A model generated the notes under the pieces. That model was not told where the DNA came from. It worked only from the letters and a program-made list of their open reading frames with translations, and ran no database searches. From Legionella genomosp. 1 (GTDB lineage: Bacteria; Pseudomonadota; Gammaproteobacteria; Legionellales; Legionellaceae): a stretch of DNA of 39,912 nt. The stretch lies in NCBI GenBank assembly GCA_945865355.1, contig CAMBDN010000002.1, positions 1 to 39,912 of the forward strand, read 5' to 3'. Shown here piece by piece: positions 1 through 7,789 of this stretch (position 1 is the first letter of the stretch; each line of letters starts with the position of its first letter). Both the position numbers and the translations under genes were made by a program.

Positions 1-933
1 GCAGGTGCCCTCACTGACAAAGATAAGCAGGATATGAAAACCGCCGTCGAAGCACGCGTTGATTATTTAGCGTTATCATTTGTCAAAGATACATCTGATA
101 TTCACACCGCCCGTCAGTTATTAGCGCAATTCAATGCGAAAGACATGCCGATTATTGTCAAAATTGAACGCACTGAAGCCTTAAATAATTTGGCTGAAAT
201 CATAGCGGCTGCAGACGCCATTATGGTGGCACGAGGAGATCTCGGCGTTGAAATTGGAGCGGCAGAAGTCCCGGCCATACAAAAACGAATCATAGAACAA
301 ACAAGACAGCTCAATAAAGTCGTTATTACAGCGACACAAATGATGGAATCAATGACCAGCCATCCCCAACCGACACGGGCAGAGGTATCGGATGTTGCCA
401 ATGCCATACTCGATGGCACCGATGCCGTGATGCTGTCGGCTGAAACCGCCACTGGACTATATCCGGTAAAAGTCATCACCATGGTTGATAAAATTTGTCG
501 AAGTGCTGAAAAGCACGCCGGTTTTTATTACCACATAGACGCTGAATCGTGTAATTACCAACGCGCTGATCAAGCGATTGCAATGGCTTCAATGTATACA
601 GCCAATCATTTCCCAGTCAAAGCCATATTAGCACTGACCGAATCAGGTGCCACTGCTATTTGGATGTCACGCTTACACAGCACTGTACCCATTTATGCCA
701 TCACCGCGAACAAGGGAACCGTCAACAAATTAAGCCTCGTTAATAATGTCTTTCCCTTATTTTTTGATTATAACCACATCCAATCAAGTGATATCAATCA
801 ACACATCTTGAATCACTTGTTAAAGCTTGGGCTAATCGAGGAAAACACGTTTATACTCCTCACCAGAGGCCATTTTTTTGGACAAGAGGGCGGCACAAAT
901 CAGCTAGAAATTATCCAAGCACAGTTGAGTTAA
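1..933 (+). CDS. pyk: Pyruvate kinase, C-terminal part (5'-truncated by window edge)
   Basis: Pyruvate kinase transfers phosphate from phosphoenolpyruvate to ADP at the end of glycolysis. The frame is open from the first base and the start lies outside the window, so about 311 residues are visible, roughly the last two thirds of a normal 470-480 residue enzyme. Family motifs are clear: LTDKDKQD at the left edge, KIERTEAL, the metal- and substrate-binding segment MVARGDLGVE, then ATQMMESM and the DGTDAVMLSAETA segment. The last ~120 residues are the allosteric C domain. The gene converges on the rocC-like gene, leaving only 29 bp between stop codons. No terminator hairpin is obvious in that gap. 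Identification is secure; which pyk paralogue this is cannot be told from the fragment. Confidence 0.96.
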   Translation, partial: AGALTDKDKQDMKTAVEARVDYLALSFVKDTSDIHTARQLLAQFNAKDMPIIVKIERTEALNNLAEIIAAADAIMVARGDLGVEIGAAEVPAIQKRIIEQTRQLNKVVITATQMMESMTSHPQPTRAEVSDVANAILDGTDAVMLSAETATGLYPVKVITMVDKICRSAEKHAGFYYHIDAESCNYQRADQAIAMASMYTANHFPVKAILALTESGATAIWMSRLHSTVPIYAITANKGTVNKLSLVNNVFPLFFDYNHIQSSDINQHILNHLLKLGLIEENTFILLTRGHFFGQEGGTNQLEIIQAQLS

Positions 934-962
934 CATTAGAAGCGTTGAACGTGTCAGAATAT

Positions 963-1616
963 TTAAGAAATTTCCTTACTCACATCTCGCTTAAGCGACA
1001 ACCCCAATTTTTCTTTCAGACGAGCAACGGCATCAGGATCGTATGCACGTGTCGATTTATGTTTAATAACCACTGGCGCCGCACGAGGGATATTACTTTG
1101 AGCTCTGTACGAAGATGTATCTTCGGAACCCAGTAAACTATTTTGATGTTCTGCATGATATTTTATCTGATCATTGAATACAAAATGGTTATGGCTTGAC
1201 GCTTTAGTAGCAAGGACTTTACGCGCATTTTTTGAACTTTTTTCCACTCGTCTTTTTATTTTCATCGCTGCCAGATTCGCTTCTTCTTCGCTCACCTGTG
1301 CGACAGGATTACCCGCTAAATCAACTCGCATTTCACGCGCTTTAAGGCAGGTCAAATAATCAACTCGTCGGGTAAATATCACCACGGCTTCTCGTAGCTT
1401 GCTTTTGGATATACCCGCGGCAAAGGCTTCATTCGCATGTTCTAAGATATCGTCCATAATGCCAAGTTTCAACGGCTGAATAGACACGCTGTTGTCAAAA
1501 ACAGCAGGGAAAAAGGTAGCGAGCCAATTTAATGCCTCATTGCGGGCTATTTTAGCTTGATTTTTTTGTTTTTTATTAATGATTTCAGTGCGCGGATGCA
1601 GCTCCTGCTTACTCAT
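963..1616 (-). CDS. rocC: FinO/ProQ-domain RNA chaperone, RocC-like
   Basis: This is a 217-residue protein with a FinO/ProQ domain over about residues 20-130. Recognisable pieces are LNWLATFFPAVF, QPLKLGIMDDIL, SKSKLREAVVIFTRR and RVDLAGNPVAQVSEEE, which line up with the E. coli ProQ core. A basic, low-complexity tail follows (KIKRRVEKSSKNARK). FinO-domain proteins bind structured small RNAs and 3' hairpins. In L. pneumophila the protein RocC (FinO family, encoded close to pyk as I recall) works with the sRNA RocR to repress natural competence genes. The position next to pyk supports RocC rather than another family member, but that is inference from remembered synteny. The start has AAGGG about 7 nt upstream. 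Confidence 0.8.
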   Translation of the reverse strand: MSKQELHPRTEIINKKQKNQAKIARNEALNWLATFFPAVFDNSVSIQPLKLGIMDDILEHANEAFAAGISKSKLREAVVIFTRRVDYLTCLKAREMRVDLAGNPVAQVSEEEANLAAMKIKRRVEKSSKNARKVLATKASSHNHFVFNDQIKYHAEHQNSLLGSEDTSSYRAQSNIPRAAPVVIKHKSTRAYDPDAVARLKEKLGLSLKRDVSKEIS

Positions 1617-1757
1617 GCTATGACCCTTGATTAATAGACTCTCGCTGCAGCGTGTACTAGACTGACAACGACGTTAGGCATTGCCCTGGAATGAGCATGC
1701 AATGTACAACGTTCGACCGAATTTTGCAAGTTGAAACGAGGACCTAAAATGCAAAAC

Positions 1758-1787
1758 CCTCGCAAAATAATTTATGCGAGGTATAAT
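1758..1787 (+). promoter_or_regulatory. Inverted repeat abutting a TATAAT box
   Basis: CCTCGCA (1758-1764) and TGCGAGG (1775-1781) form a perfect 7-bp inverted repeat separated by an AT-rich decamer. The sequence TATAAT (1782-1787) follows directly. No good -35 element is visible at the expected distance, since the left arm occupies that place. The arrangement fits an operator or activator site for the small membrane protein gene starting at 1817. It could also be a hairpin in its leader or an unrelated stem. Confidence 0.4.
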
Positions 1788-1816
1788 TAAATCTTTACAA
1801 CTCAAGGGAGTTACAG

Positions 1817-2026
1817 ATGAAACGCTCTTTTATGAAACGTTTTTTTTTATCGGGGTTGGCGATATTTTTACCATGGGTCATCTTACTAATGGACGATAAC
1901 CCTGGTGGGGCGCTGATTGCGCTTATCCTTCAAGCCACAGTCATTGGCTGGATCCCGGCCACAGTGTGGGCCTGGAGAATCGCACATGGCGAAGTAAAAA
2001 GAAAACCCGTTGATGACGACAATTAA
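1817..2026 (+). CDS. Small two-helix membrane protein, Pmp3/YqaE-like
   Basis: A 69-residue protein with a basic N-terminus (MKRSFMKR), a first hydrophobic helix (about residues 9-25), a short acidic turn with DDNPGG, a second hydrophobic helix (about 32-52) and a charged tail. The pattern LQATVIGWIPATVWAW resembles the second helix of Pmp3/YqaE stress-associated membrane peptides (LTLLGYIPGIIHA). The middle is unusual for that family, so the assignment is tentative. AAGGGAG sits 6-7 nt before the ATG, and a TATAAT with an adjoining inverted repeat lies 30 bp upstream. dapB follows after 40 bp on the same strand, so cotranscription is possible. Confidence 0.6.
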   Translation: MKRSFMKRFFLSGLAIFLPWVILLMDDNPGGALIALILQATVIGWIPATVWAWRIAHGEVKRKPVDDDN

Positions 2027-2066
2027 CAACCCCTTTATTTAGTAGCACCTCATGCGCGGAGAAATA

Positions 2067-2801
2067 ATGAATAGCCGAGTTATTGTTAATGGAGCCCGGG
2101 GAAAAATGGGCCGACTTGCCTGCGAGACCATTAACGAGCACCCCTCCTTCGAATTAGTAGCAAGTTTAGGCCGTGAAGATGATTTACAACACGCCATAAT
2201 AACGACTAAAGCAGATATCGTCATTGAGCTCACCCGCGCAGACTGTGTTTATGACAACAGCTTAACGATCATTAAAAATAACACCCACCCTATCATTGGA
2301 GCCAGTGGTTTGTTTCCTCAACAAATCAAGACACTACAGCAAATGTGTCAGGAACAAAAACTAGGGGGTATTATTGTCCCCAACTTTTCAATTGCCGCGG
2401 TACTTATGATGCGCTTTGCAGCAACCGCTGCACATTTTTTACCTGAAGTAGAAATTATCGAGACACATCACCAACAAAAATTAGATGCCCCCTCCGGAAC
2501 AGCAATGAAAACAGCAGAAATGATTGACGCCGCCCGCCGTGATAAAAAAAACCAATTACAACTTAAAGAATTAGTACCCGGCGCGCGAGGAGGAACATAC
2601 CATGATGTGAATATCCACTCCCTGCGTTTGCCAGGCGTTCTTGCGCGCCAAGAGGTCATCTTCGGTAACACCGGTGAAACACTATCCATTACCCACAACA
2701 GCATCGATCGCTCATCATTTATGCCAGGAGTTATTCTCGCCTGCGAGCGTGTACAGCTGCTCAATACCTTATATTATGGCTTGGAACATCTGTTAGATTA
2801 A
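2067..2801 (+). CDS. dapB: 4-hydroxy-tetrahydrodipicolinate reductase
   Basis: DapB reduces the cyclic product of DapA with NAD(P)H in the lysine and diaminopimelate pathway, supplying peptidoglycan precursor. The Rossmann motif VNGARGKMGR starts the protein. The substrate-binding signature ETHHQQKLDAPSGTA contains the catalytic His pair and Lys, and PNFSIAAVLM and the later GARGGTYHDVNIHS segment match the family. The frame is open from an ATG at 2052, but GGAG lies about 6 nt before the ATG at 2067, which begins MNSRVIVNG as DapB proteins normally do, so 2067 is preferred (244 residues). The protein lies at the short end of the DapB range (about 240-275). Upstream genes for the rest of the lysine pathway are not in the window. 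Confidence 0.93.
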   Translation: MNSRVIVNGARGKMGRLACETINEHPSFELVASLGREDDLQHAIITTKADIVIELTRADCVYDNSLTIIKNNTHPIIGASGLFPQQIKTLQQMCQEQKLGGIIVPNFSIAAVLMMRFAATAAHFLPEVEIIETHHQQKLDAPSGTAMKTAEMIDAARRDKKNQLQLKELVPGARGGTYHDVNIHSLRLPGVLARQEVIFGNTGETLSITHNSIDRSSFMPGVILACERVQLLNTLYYGLEHLLD

Positions 2802-2887
2802 CCCACGCTATCAGTTAAAGAGCAGGGGCAAGATTTTCTCATTTCTACATGCTAAACTGACTTGCTATGCCTGAAAGGATGAAAAGG

Positions 2888-3070
2888 ATGACTATAAAAA
2901 AAGCAGGAGATTATACCGGGTATTCAGACTCCGGCATTGACGAAGCGATTCAAGATGCCTTAGAGAAAGCAGGAGATCATGCTCGCGTTGAAATTGTCGA
3001 AACACGTGGTTCACAAACAAACGGCGATCAACGCCGATACCAAGTGACCCTAGCAACTTTTGACGAATAA
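2888..3070 (+). CDS. Dodecin-like small protein
   Basis: About 60 residues with the dodecin layout: a short beta strand, a helix (SDSGIDEAIQDALEKAGD) and two strands (VEIVETRGSQTN and RRYQVTLATF). Dodecins form hollow dodecamers that store flavins or CoA. The helix followed by V-E-I-x-E-T-R-G matches the family's W-F-E-V-x-S-x-R-G region, but the flavin-stacking Trp is replaced here (HARVEIVE), so flavin binding is doubtful. Three in-frame ATGs occur at 2867, 2879 and 2888. GAAAGG lies 9 nt before the third, which gives the dodecin-like start MTIKKAG. The gene stands alone between dapB and the mmsA upstream region. Confidence 0.65.
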   Translation: MTIKKAGDYTGYSDSGIDEAIQDALEKAGDHARVEIVETRGSQTNGDQRRYQVTLATFDE

Positions 3071-3087
3071 TAGATAAAAATGCCTAA

Positions 3088-3177
3088 TACGTCATCGAAA
3101 GGATACCTGCGACAAAGGATCTCAACCATAAAATCAGTAGCATTCAGGAGATCTCTCGCTTCGCTCTAGATGACGTA
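3088..3177. repeat. Palindromic intergenic element, copy C
   Basis: The outer arms TACGTCATC (3088-3096) and GATGACGTA (3169-3177) are perfect inverted repeats. Inside are partly matching arms, around GACAAAGGATCTC on the left and GGAGATCTCTCGC on the right. The order of motifs matches the better copies at 12165-12246 and 20063-20142, so this is a degenerate member of the same 80-90 bp family. It fills most of the gap between the dodecin-like gene and mmsA. Confidence 0.65.
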
Positions 3178-3252
3178 GACAATTATAAAATAACTTCAAT
3201 TGAACACACGCAACATTTGATGATGTTCTAACGCGCTTACAGGAGTTTAGCA

Positions 3253-4752
3253 ATGGTTTATACCGTACCTCATTACATCGGTGGGGAAACATTTACTGAA
3301 AACCCCACCAAAAGCCATGATATTTATAACCCAGCGTTTGGGGAAGCAATTGGCCAAGTCGGTTTTGCGACAGAAGCCACTTGCAACAAAGCAATTTCTA
3401 CAGCAAAAGAAGCGTGGTACTCCTGGTCGCAAACAGCGCCGGTCAAAAGAGCAAATATTCTCTTCAAATTTCGTGAACTACTGGAAAAATATCAATTAGA
3501 TTTAGCGCGTATTGTCACTCGTGAACATGGAAAAACAATTGATGATGCTAAAGGCTCTGTTGCCCGTGCCATTGAGGTTGTCGAATTTCACTGTGGCCTA
3601 GTAGCGCAATTACAAGGCACTTTTTCTGCCAATGTGTCCTCCCGAATTGACTGTAGCACCGTACGCCAACCGCTTGGAGTCTGTGCTGGCATCTCACCAT
3701 TTAATTTCCCGGTGATGGTGCCCATCTGGATGATCATTCCCGCCATTGCTTGTGGTAATACCTTCATTCTCAAACCATCAGAACAAGATCCTTCCGCCCC
3801 CATTCGTTTATTAGAATTGTTAACGGAAGCGGGCTTGCCCGCTGGCGTAGCTAATTGTATCCATGGGGATAAAGTAACCGTCGAACAATTGTTGGGCCAT
3901 CCTGACATTGCCGCCATCACCGCAGTCGCATCAACAGCGGTTGCTGAATCGATCTACATGACAGCAATGGCCAACGGCAAGCGATCTCATACCTTTGGTG
4001 GAGCAAAAAATCATTGTGTGGTCATGCCTGATGCCGATATGGACCAAGCCGCCAATGCTATTGTAGGTGCCGCTTTTGGTTCTGCTGGTGAACGATGCAT
4101 GGCACTTTCTGTTGTTGTAACTGTAGGTGAGCAAACGGCTGAGGAATTAATTAGCAAACTTACGCCTTTAATAAGAACCATCAAAATTGATGCCGGAGAC
4201 GTACCTGGCAGTGACATGGGACCGCTGATTAGTTGTTCACACCGACAACGTGTAATGAATGCGATTGAGGCTGGCGTTAATGAGGGTGCGAAATTATTAA
4301 TCGATGGTCGTGATTTCAAGCATCCACAGCATTCGCAAGGCTACTTTATTGGCCCATGCTTGTTTGATAGCGTTACTGAAAGCATGTCGATCTATCAAAA
4401 TGAAATTTTTGGCCCGGTACTAGTGATTGTCAGAGCCACTCATTTCGAACAAGCTTTGGCAATTGTTAATCGTCATCAATATGGCAATGGCACGGCTATT
4501 TTTACCCGCGAAGGGTATAGTGCTCGTGAATATGCTGAACGAGTGCACGTCGGCATGGTTGGCATTAACGTCCCAATCCCAGTACCCGTAGCAAGTCATC
4601 CGTTTGGCGGCTGGAAACGCTCGTCATTTGGTGATACCAACATGCACGGCTCAGAAAGTATTCATTTTTACACCAAGCTCAAAACCATCACTTGCAAATG
4701 GCCTACTAGTGAATTAGCAGAAAGCACTTTTGCAATGCCTACCCACCGTTGA
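3253..4752 (+). CDS. mmsA: CoA-acylating methylmalonate-semialdehyde dehydrogenase
   Basis: MmsA oxidises methylmalonate semialdehyde (and malonate semialdehyde) to propionyl-CoA (acetyl-CoA) with NAD+ and CoA, the last step of valine breakdown. The 499-residue length is typical. Seen in sequence: SPFNFPVMVPIWM and FILKPSEQDPSAP of the aldehyde dehydrogenase fold, the catalytic Cys282 in FGSAGERCMALSVVV, EIFGPVLVIV, and the family-specific end INVPIPVPVASHPFGGWKRS. FGGAKNHCVVMPDAD replaces the usual general-base Glu segment, as in CoA-dependent MMSDHs. AGGAG lies 7 nt before the ATG. mmsB follows after 12 bp, so the two are almost surely one operon; the upstream acyl-CoA steps are not here. 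Confidence 0.95.
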   Translation: MVYTVPHYIGGETFTENPTKSHDIYNPAFGEAIGQVGFATEATCNKAISTAKEAWYSWSQTAPVKRANILFKFRELLEKYQLDLARIVTREHGKTIDDAKGSVARAIEVVEFHCGLVAQLQGTFSANVSSRIDCSTVRQPLGVCAGISPFNFPVMVPIWMIIPAIACGNTFILKPSEQDPSAPIRLLELLTEAGLPAGVANCIHGDKVTVEQLLGHPDIAAITAVASTAVAESIYMTAMANGKRSHTFGGAKNHCVVMPDADMDQAANAIVGAAFGSAGERCMALSVVVTVGEQTAEELISKLTPLIRTIKIDAGDVPGSDMGPLISCSHRQRVMNAIEAGVNEGAKLLIDGRDFKHPQHSQGYFIGPCLFDSVTESMSIYQNEIFGPVLVIVRATHFEQALAIVNRHQYGNGTAIFTREGYSAREYAERVHVGMVGINVPIPVPVASHPFGGWKRSSFGDTNMHGSESIHFYTKLKTITCKWPTSELAESTFAMPTHR

Positions 4753-4764
4753 AAGAGGAAGAAA

Positions 4765-5649
4765 ATGGCGCAAATCGGATTTGTCGGATTAGGGAATATG
4801 GGTTTACCCATGGCTATTAATTTGGTCAAGGCAGGCCATGAAGTCACCGGATTTGACCTACAAACCAGTGCAATGGACTTCTTCACCGTCGCAGGCGGCA
4901 TTGCCGCGACGACCCCGCAGGACACAGCGCGCGCCAAAGACGTAGTCATTACGATGTTGCAAACGGGGCAGCAAGTAGAAAGTGTTTGTTTAGGTGATCA
5001 AGGCTTAATGGGTGTTGCCAAGCCAAATACCTTGTTTATTGATTGCTCATCGATTGATGTAAAAAGCTCACGTCATATCCATGAACAAGCAGCAATACTC
5101 CAGTTACATGCAGTTGATGCACCCGTTTCTGGAGGGGTGACTGGCGCTACCCAAGGAAAGCTGACGATAATGGTTGGTGGCACTGAACAAGCGTTCACAC
5201 AAGCTAAAATTTTTCTTGATGTATTGGGGAAAAAAATAATCCATACGGGTGTTGCCGGAAGTGGCCAAGTTGCAAAGATATGCAACAACATGATACTTGG
5301 CATTTCTATGATCGCTATCTCCGAGGCATTTACTCTAGCAGAGCAATTGGGCCTAACAGCAGAGAAATTATTTGAAGTGGTGTCAAATTCATCAGGCCAA
5401 TGCTGGGCTATGAGTAACTACGCGCCTATCCCCGGATTATTAGAAAACGTACCGGCAAATAATCATTACCAACCAGGATTCACCTCGGCGATGATGCTCA
5501 AAGATTTATGTTTAAGCCAACAATCTGCAACAACTGTAGGCATCGAGACACCGATTGGGGCGAAGGCGACTGCGATGTACCAACAGTTTATTGATCAGGG
5601 AATGGGAGGGTTAGACTTTTCAGCCATTATCAAAAAAATCGCGAATTAA
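4765..5649 (+). CDS. mmsB: 3-hydroxyisobutyrate dehydrogenase
   Basis: This enzyme oxidises 3-hydroxyisobutyrate to methylmalonate semialdehyde with NAD+, feeding the MmsA reaction. The 294 residues hold the N-terminal dinucleotide motif GFVGLGNMGLPMA, the substrate-binding segment DAPVSGGVTGA and the catalytic lysine segment GSGQVAKICNNM. A C-terminal all-helical domain with MMLKDLCLSQQSA completes the fold of beta-hydroxyacid dehydrogenases. A strong AGAGGAAG ribosome site overlaps the end of mmsA, and 12 bp separate the genes. The partnership with mmsA argues for 3-hydroxyisobutyrate over the related tartronate semialdehyde or glyoxylate substrates. Confidence 0.93.
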   Translation: MAQIGFVGLGNMGLPMAINLVKAGHEVTGFDLQTSAMDFFTVAGGIAATTPQDTARAKDVVITMLQTGQQVESVCLGDQGLMGVAKPNTLFIDCSSIDVKSSRHIHEQAAILQLHAVDAPVSGGVTGATQGKLTIMVGGTEQAFTQAKIFLDVLGKKIIHTGVAGSGQVAKICNNMILGISMIAISEAFTLAEQLGLTAEKLFEVVSNSSGQCWAMSNYAPIPGLLENVPANNHYQPGFTSAMMLKDLCLSQQSATTVGIETPIGAKATAMYQQFIDQGMGGLDFSAIIKKIAN

Positions 5650-5700
5650 CGTTAGCTAACAAGCGTTGAAAAGGCATGGTTGCATAAATATCACCTGACC

Positions 5701-6303
5701 CTAGATATCCATCCACTGATTCAACACCAAAATAAGCTCTTCAACACCTTGCTTTTTCAAAGAGGAGAAGGCCTGGGCCGTAATAAAATCTTGTGCTAAA
5801 TCATAGTGCCTACGAACCTGAAGCAACGTATTTTGCACTTGGCCACGACTTAATTTATCCGCCTTTGTCAACAAAATATGCACGGGTAATTCGCGATTTA
5901 ACGCCCAATCAATCATTGATTGATCAAGTTCTTTTAACGGATGGCGTATATCCATTAACAACACCAGCCCTCTGAGGCTTTGCCGAACTTCGAGGTAATG
6001 TGCCAAGTTCGTTTGCCAATCACGCTTAACGTTTAACGCGACTTTGGCATAACCATAACCTGGCAAATCAATTAAACGCCTTGACTCATCTGCCAGTGTA
6101 AAAACATTAATCAATTGTGTTCGGCCTGGCGTTTTACTGGTGCGAGCCAATTGTCTAATTCCCGTCAAACAATTCAATGCACTTGACTTGCCTGCATTAG
6201 AGCGGCCAGCAAACGCAACCTCATAACCAATATCCTCAGGCAATTGATCTGCACGAGGAGCACTTTTTAAGAATTTAGCCTGTGAATAAGGATTCGTTAA
6301 CAT
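5701..6303 (-). CDS. engB: Ribosome biogenesis GTPase EngB (YihA/YsxC)
   Basis: EngB is an essential GTPase needed for late 50S subunit assembly. All G motifs are visible in the 200 residues: G1 GRSNAGKSS, G2 around KTPGRTQLINVF, G3 DLPGYGYAKV, G4 LLTKADKL and G5 near ITAQAFSSLKKQG. Length and order are normal. The gene is convergent with mmsB and divergent from the cytochrome c4 gene, with a 104 bp gap that must hold both promoters. The engB/cytochrome c4/dsbA neighbourhood recurs in other gammaproteobacteria such as Pseudomonas, so this is an old arrangement. Confidence 0.95.
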   Translation of the reverse strand: MLTNPYSQAKFLKSAPRADQLPEDIGYEVAFAGRSNAGKSSALNCLTGIRQLARTSKTPGRTQLINVFTLADESRRLIDLPGYGYAKVALNVKRDWQTNLAHYLEVRQSLRGLVLLMDIRHPLKELDQSMIDWALNRELPVHILLTKADKLSRGQVQNTLLQVRRHYDLAQDFITAQAFSSLKKQGVEELILVLNQWMDI

Positions 6304-6407
6304 AGTCTTCTTTTTGAAATTTTTACTAGTATTTCGGGGCAGTGTACCATTAAACTATAGTCGTTTGTGAATGCGGTGGTGAGTTATTCTTTAAGGATGA
6401 GGCAACA

Positions 6408-7007
6408 ATGAAAAAAATTGTGTTATTTCTTGCTTTATATGGCACAGTCGCTACTTATGCTGCAGGGATTTACAAAGCGGGTCAAGAAAAATCGACCGTT
6501 TGCGCTGCTTGCCATGGCCCAACAGGAGCCAGTAGCAATCCAATATGGCCAAATCTTGCCGGGCAAAACGTTGCTTATTTAGTCAAACAATTGCACGATT
6601 TTAAACAAAAAAGGGGCCGTAATGACCCAACCATGGCGCCAATGGTAGCTGGTTTGAGCGACCAAGATATAGATGATTTAGCCATTTTTTTTGCGCATCA
6701 ACCCATTCCAGAGGGGACCACCCCTAAAAAATATCTAGCCCGTGGTGAACAGCTATACCGCGGTGGAGATATTGATAAACACATCACCGCTTGTATCGCC
6801 TGTCATGGCCCCAAAGGCACCGGAAATAAACAAGCCGGTTTTCCTGTTGTTTCCGGGCAGCACGCTGCATATACCGTATTGCAATTACAAGCATTCAAAG
6901 ACAAAAAACGTAGTAATGATTTAAATTCAATCATGCATGACATCAGTGTGCGCATGGACACGGATGATATGGACGCTGTTGCCAACTATATGGCTGGGCT
7001 GTATTAA
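6408..7007 (+). CDS. Dihaem cytochrome c4
   Basis: A periplasmic electron carrier of two fused cytochrome c domains, delivering electrons to terminal oxidases. A signal peptide (MKKIVLFLALYGTVATYA, cut near residue 18-19) precedes domain one with haem site CAACH (residues 32-36) and domain two with CIACH (129-133). Methionine ligands are probably in DPTMAPMVAGLS and in the NSIMHDISVRMD segment. The length of 199 matches cytochrome c4. AAGGATGAGG upstream of the ATG is a good ribosome site. dsbA follows 80 bp later on the same strand, which is sensible since both proteins work in the periplasm. Confidence 0.92.
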   Translation: MKKIVLFLALYGTVATYAAGIYKAGQEKSTVCAACHGPTGASSNPIWPNLAGQNVAYLVKQLHDFKQKRGRNDPTMAPMVAGLSDQDIDDLAIFFAHQPIPEGTTPKKYLARGEQLYRGGDIDKHITACIACHGPKGTGNKQAGFPVVSGQHAAYTVLQLQAFKDKKRSNDLNSIMHDISVRMDTDDMDAVANYMAGLY

Positions 7008-7087
7008 GGTGCTATTGAGCTCTTGAAAGTAACCATTGTCAATGTTAACGTGTCGCACTAATAAATTTCGAAAAAATCAGGTGAAAA

Positions 7088-7708
7088 ATGTTAAAAGCCC
7101 TACTTTCAATGGTGTTGTTTTGCGTGTCGTTCATGAGCTATGGCGCTGATTTTGTTGCTGGTAAAGATTATGAAGTACTTAACAAATCCAATAAATTAGC
7201 GAGTGGCAAGGCGGTGAAAGTCAATGAATTTTTCAGTTTTGGCTGCCCCTGGTGTTTCCGTTTGGAGCCCGCGCTGAACCACTGGGTCGAGCAAGAAGGG
7301 AGCGCGATTCATTTTAAGAAAACACCCGTTGTTTTCAATAAAGACTGGGAATATTACGCCAAAGCTTTCTACGCTTCTGAAGCGCTCTCATTGAGTTCCA
7401 CAATGAATCCCGCCCTATTCAAAGCCATTCTTACTGATAAACGTTCACTAAACAGCGACCAAGCGATGGTTGATTTCTTCGTTCAACAAGGTGTTAATCC
7501 GGAAACCGCAAAAAGCGCCTTTACCCACTCACCAAGTATTGAGTTATCCGTTAAGGCAGGCCTAGCATTAATGGGCCAAGATCATATTAATGCCGTCCCT
7601 GCATTTGTAGTGAACAATCAATTTAAAACGGATTTACAAATGGCGAAAACAGAAGAGCGTTTATTTGAAATATTAAATTTCCTAGTAGCAGAATCAAAGA
7701 AGCAATAA
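7088..7708 (+). CDS. dsbA: DsbA-type periplasmic thiol oxidase with CPWC active site
   Basis: DsbA proteins insert disulfides into exported proteins and are re-oxidised by DsbB. The 206 residues start with a signal peptide (cut after about residue 20, MSYGA), then a thioredoxin-fold strand EFFSFGCPWCFRLEP with active-site Cys53 and Cys56. A helical insertion follows, and the cis-proline loop is AVPAFVV. The dipeptide between the cysteines is Pro-Trp where E. coli DsbA has Pro-His, which should change the redox potential. Legionella is known to carry more than one DsbA; which one this matches cannot be settled here. The gene follows the cytochrome c4 gene and converges on the ABC ATPase gene. 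Confidence 0.9.
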   Translation: MLKALLSMVLFCVSFMSYGADFVAGKDYEVLNKSNKLASGKAVKVNEFFSFGCPWCFRLEPALNHWVEQEGSAIHFKKTPVVFNKDWEYYAKAFYASEALSLSSTMNPALFKAILTDKRSLNSDQAMVDFFVQQGVNPETAKSAFTHSPSIELSVKAGLALMGQDHINAVPAFVVNNQFKTDLQMAKTEERLFEILNFLVAESKKQ

Positions 7709-7728
7709 TCAATTCCAGCCCTACCCAC

Positions 7729-7754
7729 CCCACATTGAAATGGGTTGATGTGGG
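7729..7754. terminator. Hairpin between convergent dsbA and ABC ATPase genes
   Basis: CCCACAT (7729-7735) and ATGTGGG (7748-7754) are a perfect 7-bp stem with a 12-nt loop, between two convergent genes. No T tract follows on either strand, so it may be a weak or Rho-assisted terminator. Confidence 0.4.
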
Positions 7755-7789
7755 CTAAGTACCGATAGGTGTTAAAGCATCGTAACTCG

